A DNA stretch of 34,150 nt from Candolleomyces eurysporus (Eukaryota > Basidiomycota > Agaricomycetes > Agaricales > Psathyrellaceae): NCBI GenBank assembly GCA_027579435.1, contig JANBPK010001284.1, positions 1 through 34,150 of the forward strand, written 5' to 3'. Shown here piece by piece: positions 31,562 to 34,150 of this stretch (positions are counted from its first letter, which is position 1; each line of letters begins with the position of its first letter). The notes under the pieces were generated by a model. It was given only the letters and a program-made list of their open reading frames with translations, had not been told where the DNA came from and searched no databases. Both the position numbers and the translations under genes were made by a program.

Positions 31562-34081
31562 ATGTCTTCATCATCCCTCACACCAACGGGCACCAGCCAG
31601 ACCAAGAACCCTATCTCTCTCCGGCTATACAAAGTACTTAGCACCAATTTCGATGATCTGGCCACGAGAGAAGCGTTGGGGACGCTCTCGGACCTCTACG
31701 GTGCAAGCGGAAGCAACAGCGCTGAAACATACCCCGGCGAATATGCCGCGAAAGCACGGAGAAATCTGAGGAGGGATATGGAGAACAAGTTGGCGGAGAG
31801 CAGTCATCATTTTGTGAAGGCTCTAGGGGAGGTTGATCTGGTGCGTTTCGTGTTCATCTAATCCTACCGTAGACTTATACCGCGACCTGTACTAGAAACT
31901 CTCCGAACTCCAAGTCCACATCCAAGCTATGCACACAGCTTGCGCAGAGGCAGAGGGTCAACTTCAATCAACCAATGAAGCCAGCAAAGCCGTCCTGGAA
32001 CGTGCAGGTAATCTACGAGACGAGAGGTTCGTACGTTTACGAGGCTCATGATGACCAACTGACACCGGGCGGTAGACAGGAAGTCGAGGATAAAAAGTCA
32101 ATCATAAGTCTATTCCTCTCGAAATTTACCCTCTCCGACGATGAAGTGGAGGCTATCACCTCTCGAGATGTCCCCGTTGGGTCTATGTTCTTCGCGGCGA
32201 TGGACAAAACCGAAAGGATACGCGAAGATTGTAGGGTGCTCATGGCCGGTGAGGATGGACCTTCGACGGCTGGGCTGGACATCATGTCCTCCACCTCAAC
32301 CTACCTCGAACAAGGCTACGACAAAATCCTGCGTTATCTCTCCAACGAATTCCGTTCGACGAGTAAAGACGACCCGCTCTTCCTCCAACTCGAAGTGAGC
32401 CCTGTAACAAGGGAAGCTGTTCTGCGGCTGAAAAAGAGGCAGGAGCTGTTGACGTGCGTTTTCCTCTCCTCTCCCCCTCTGCTGCAACACTAACTTTCTC
32501 ATGGAATACAGCGAATCCTTAACCCTCCTATCGCAAACCCGCCAAACCTCCCTTCTTAGCTCCTTCCTCACCGCCCTAACCCGCGGAGGCCCCTCAGGTC
32601 TACCGCGTCCCATCGAGCTACACGCACACGACCCCCTGAGATACGTAGGTGACATGCTGGCGTGGGTCCATCAGGCTATCGCTGCCGAGCGCGAGTTTCT
32701 TGAAAGCTTGTTTGGGGTCAAGGGCGATGGGAGGATGGTTGGGAGTGTCAGGAGTTTCGCACCGAGGAAAGGAGGGGAAGAGGCGAAGGAAGGGGAAGAG
32801 GTGGAAGAGTGGATTCAGGAGTTGATGGATCTTGCCGTTGTGAAGCTTTGCGTGCCTTTGAAGGTACGTTCATTCTTTTGCCCTTGTTCAGTTCAGCGCA
32901 TCTGATCTACCTGTTGATACAGAACCGCGTCCTGCAAACCGTCAGGTCGCAAGAAAGCAGTATCGTTTCGTACAAAGTTGCGAATCTGCTGCAGTTCTAT
33001 CTTGTGACGATGAGCAGAACGGTGGGGCCTGAAGCTGTCTTGACGGGAACGTTGAGAGAGTGCGTTCATCACTCCTGTTCTCACTGCTCATATACTGATA
33101 TGGTCTACGATAGGATAACTCAAGTCTCTTACCAAGTCTTCGAAACCTCCATCGAGACGCAGAGTCGGGCATTACTTCAGATTTCTTTGGTGGGATCTTC
33201 CCCTACTTTGTTCCTCACTATCTCTGACTCTTGCATGGCCTCAACAGGATCCAGACGACCCCTCACTCACCCCACCTCTCTTCATCCTCGACCATGCGCA
33301 GATCTTGAGGGAGGTTATGAACGTGTACCAGTCGTCTGTACTCGAAGACGACGAAGTCGCCGCTCAAGACAATGGCGGTGACAGCGCAGGCGATAAGTCT
33401 AGCGATCACGACGGAGTGACACCCCCCTTCCAAAAGATCCTTGACCTGGCTGTAGACCCGATCATCGAGAGCGCGGTTATGAAGAGCGAGGAGAAGAAGA
33501 AGCTCAGGCCGAGGTGGGATGCCAGGGTTTATGTTGTTAATTGCTTGACATATGTTCAGGTAAGCACCTTCTGTGTGCGTCTATCTGGTGAGGAATTCTG
33601 AACGCGGCGTAGAGCGTCCTCGAACCCTTTGTGGCGTTTACGAGGAAGAAGCAAGAGGGGATTCAGAGGGTGTTGGAGCAGAGAGTTAGGGAGATCGTTG
33701 ATGAACATGTAAGTCGACGATCCGTTTTTTCTTCGAGTCTCGCTTTCTCTAATAACGCTCATTTATTCGTCTACCTAGTTCACAAATCTACTCGAAGAAG
33801 CAGGCCTACTAGAAGTCTACGTAACTTGTAAGAACCCACCGACGGACGAACCCCTTTCTCACCTTCCCCCGACCTCACCCGCTGCACTCCTTACCTCTCT
33901 CCAAACCTTCTCGTCCTGGCTCTCCACCCCAACCCTCCTCCATTCTCCGCGGCTCTCGCACCTGACTCTGCAGAAACTTCACGATCAGATCCACAGAGAG
34001 GCGTTGAAGAGGATCGTGAAAGCGTATGAGAAGATATGTGAGGAAGTGGGTAAGGAGGGAATAGGTACGAGGCAGGGATGA
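31562..34081 (+). CDS. COG6: Conserved oligomeric Golgi complex subunit 6
   Basis: Nine exons: 31562-31840, 31896-32026, 32076-32453, 32512-32863, 32923-33059, 33114-33189, 33248-33559, 33613-33708, 33779-34081. All eight introns are GT-AG (49-70 nt) and phases close to 687 residues, the normal size for COG6. The N-terminus has the family pattern (NPISLRLYKVLS, then EALGTLSDLYG and a helical coiled-coil segment). The hallmark QEVEDKKSIISLFLSKFTL appears only after the second splice. The C-terminal half keeps the helical-bundle features (DPLRYVGDMLAWVHQA, FQKILDLAVDP, ARVYVVNCL). COG6 belongs to lobe B of the COG tether, which captures retrograde vesicles at the Golgi and keeps glycosylation enzymes in place. 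It acts at the cytosolic face of Golgi membranes. The ATG at 31562 was chosen because the upstream in-frame start is GTG. Confidence 0.95.
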
Positions 34082-34150
34082 GCGCTTGTGGGGGAGTGAG
34101 AGGCCATTTGGGAGGGGTTTTATTTGTTGAGGAGCGTGTTTGGGCTTGAG

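Noticed and set aside
1..34150. Search by eye for tRNA internal boxes, rRNA and CRISPR-like arrays
   Set aside because: No B-box with a matching acceptor stem, no rRNA segment and no regularly spaced repeats were seen. CRISPR arrays are not expected in a fungus.

Overview
The window reads as nuclear DNA from a filamentous basidiomycete, most likely an agaricomycete mushroom. Nine intact genes can be assembled. Eight of them are split by 52 short GT-AG introns, mostly 49-65 nt with extremes of 40 and 178 nt, and several exons are only 17-28 nt long. The gene families fit too: cerato-platanin, a carboxylesterase of the carotenoid-ester-lipase type, a BTB protein with the WFEDGS motif, and Crinkler/RHS-type P-loop NTPase remnants. 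All exon joins were built by hand by requiring splice sites, reading phase and family similarity to agree. No database was consulted.

Layout. 0.2-3.5 kb: a SET-domain protein (+) converges on a secreted cerato-platanin (-). 3.5-11.4 kb: a gene-poor stretch with a GC-rich 342-bp inverted-repeat element at 4.5 kb. Two decayed CRN/RHS-type NTPase copies lie in opposite orientation at about 5.9-7.0 kb (+) and 9.9-11.0 kb (-). Between them sits an intact SWIM+RING E3 ubiquitin ligase (-, nine exons). 11.4-14 kb: a C2-like membrane protein (-) whose 3' end is probably shifted at a G6 run. 16.5-18.4 kb: a secreted type-B carboxylesterase (+). 19.2 kb: a 134-bp Tourist-like MITE with TAA target duplication. 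19.6-22.2 kb: a membrane-anchored GH5 exo-beta-1,3-glucanase (-). 22.9-26.0 kb: a half-size ABC transporter (-). 26.0-29.2 kb: no recognisable gene. 29.2-30.7 kb: a BTB protein (-). 31.6-34.1 kb: COG6 (+), divergent from the BTB gene.

The genes do not form a pathway or a metabolic cluster. There is a mix of housekeeping functions (COG6, E3 ligase, SET), cell-wall or secretory functions (glucanase, cerato-platanin, esterase) and transport. The least ordinary part is 3.5-11 kb, where mobile-element and CRN/RHS debris surrounds a conserved gene. I found no convincing wholly new system. The best leads are the inverted CRN/RHS pair, the 342-bp inverted-repeat element and the C2-plus-four-helix membrane protein.
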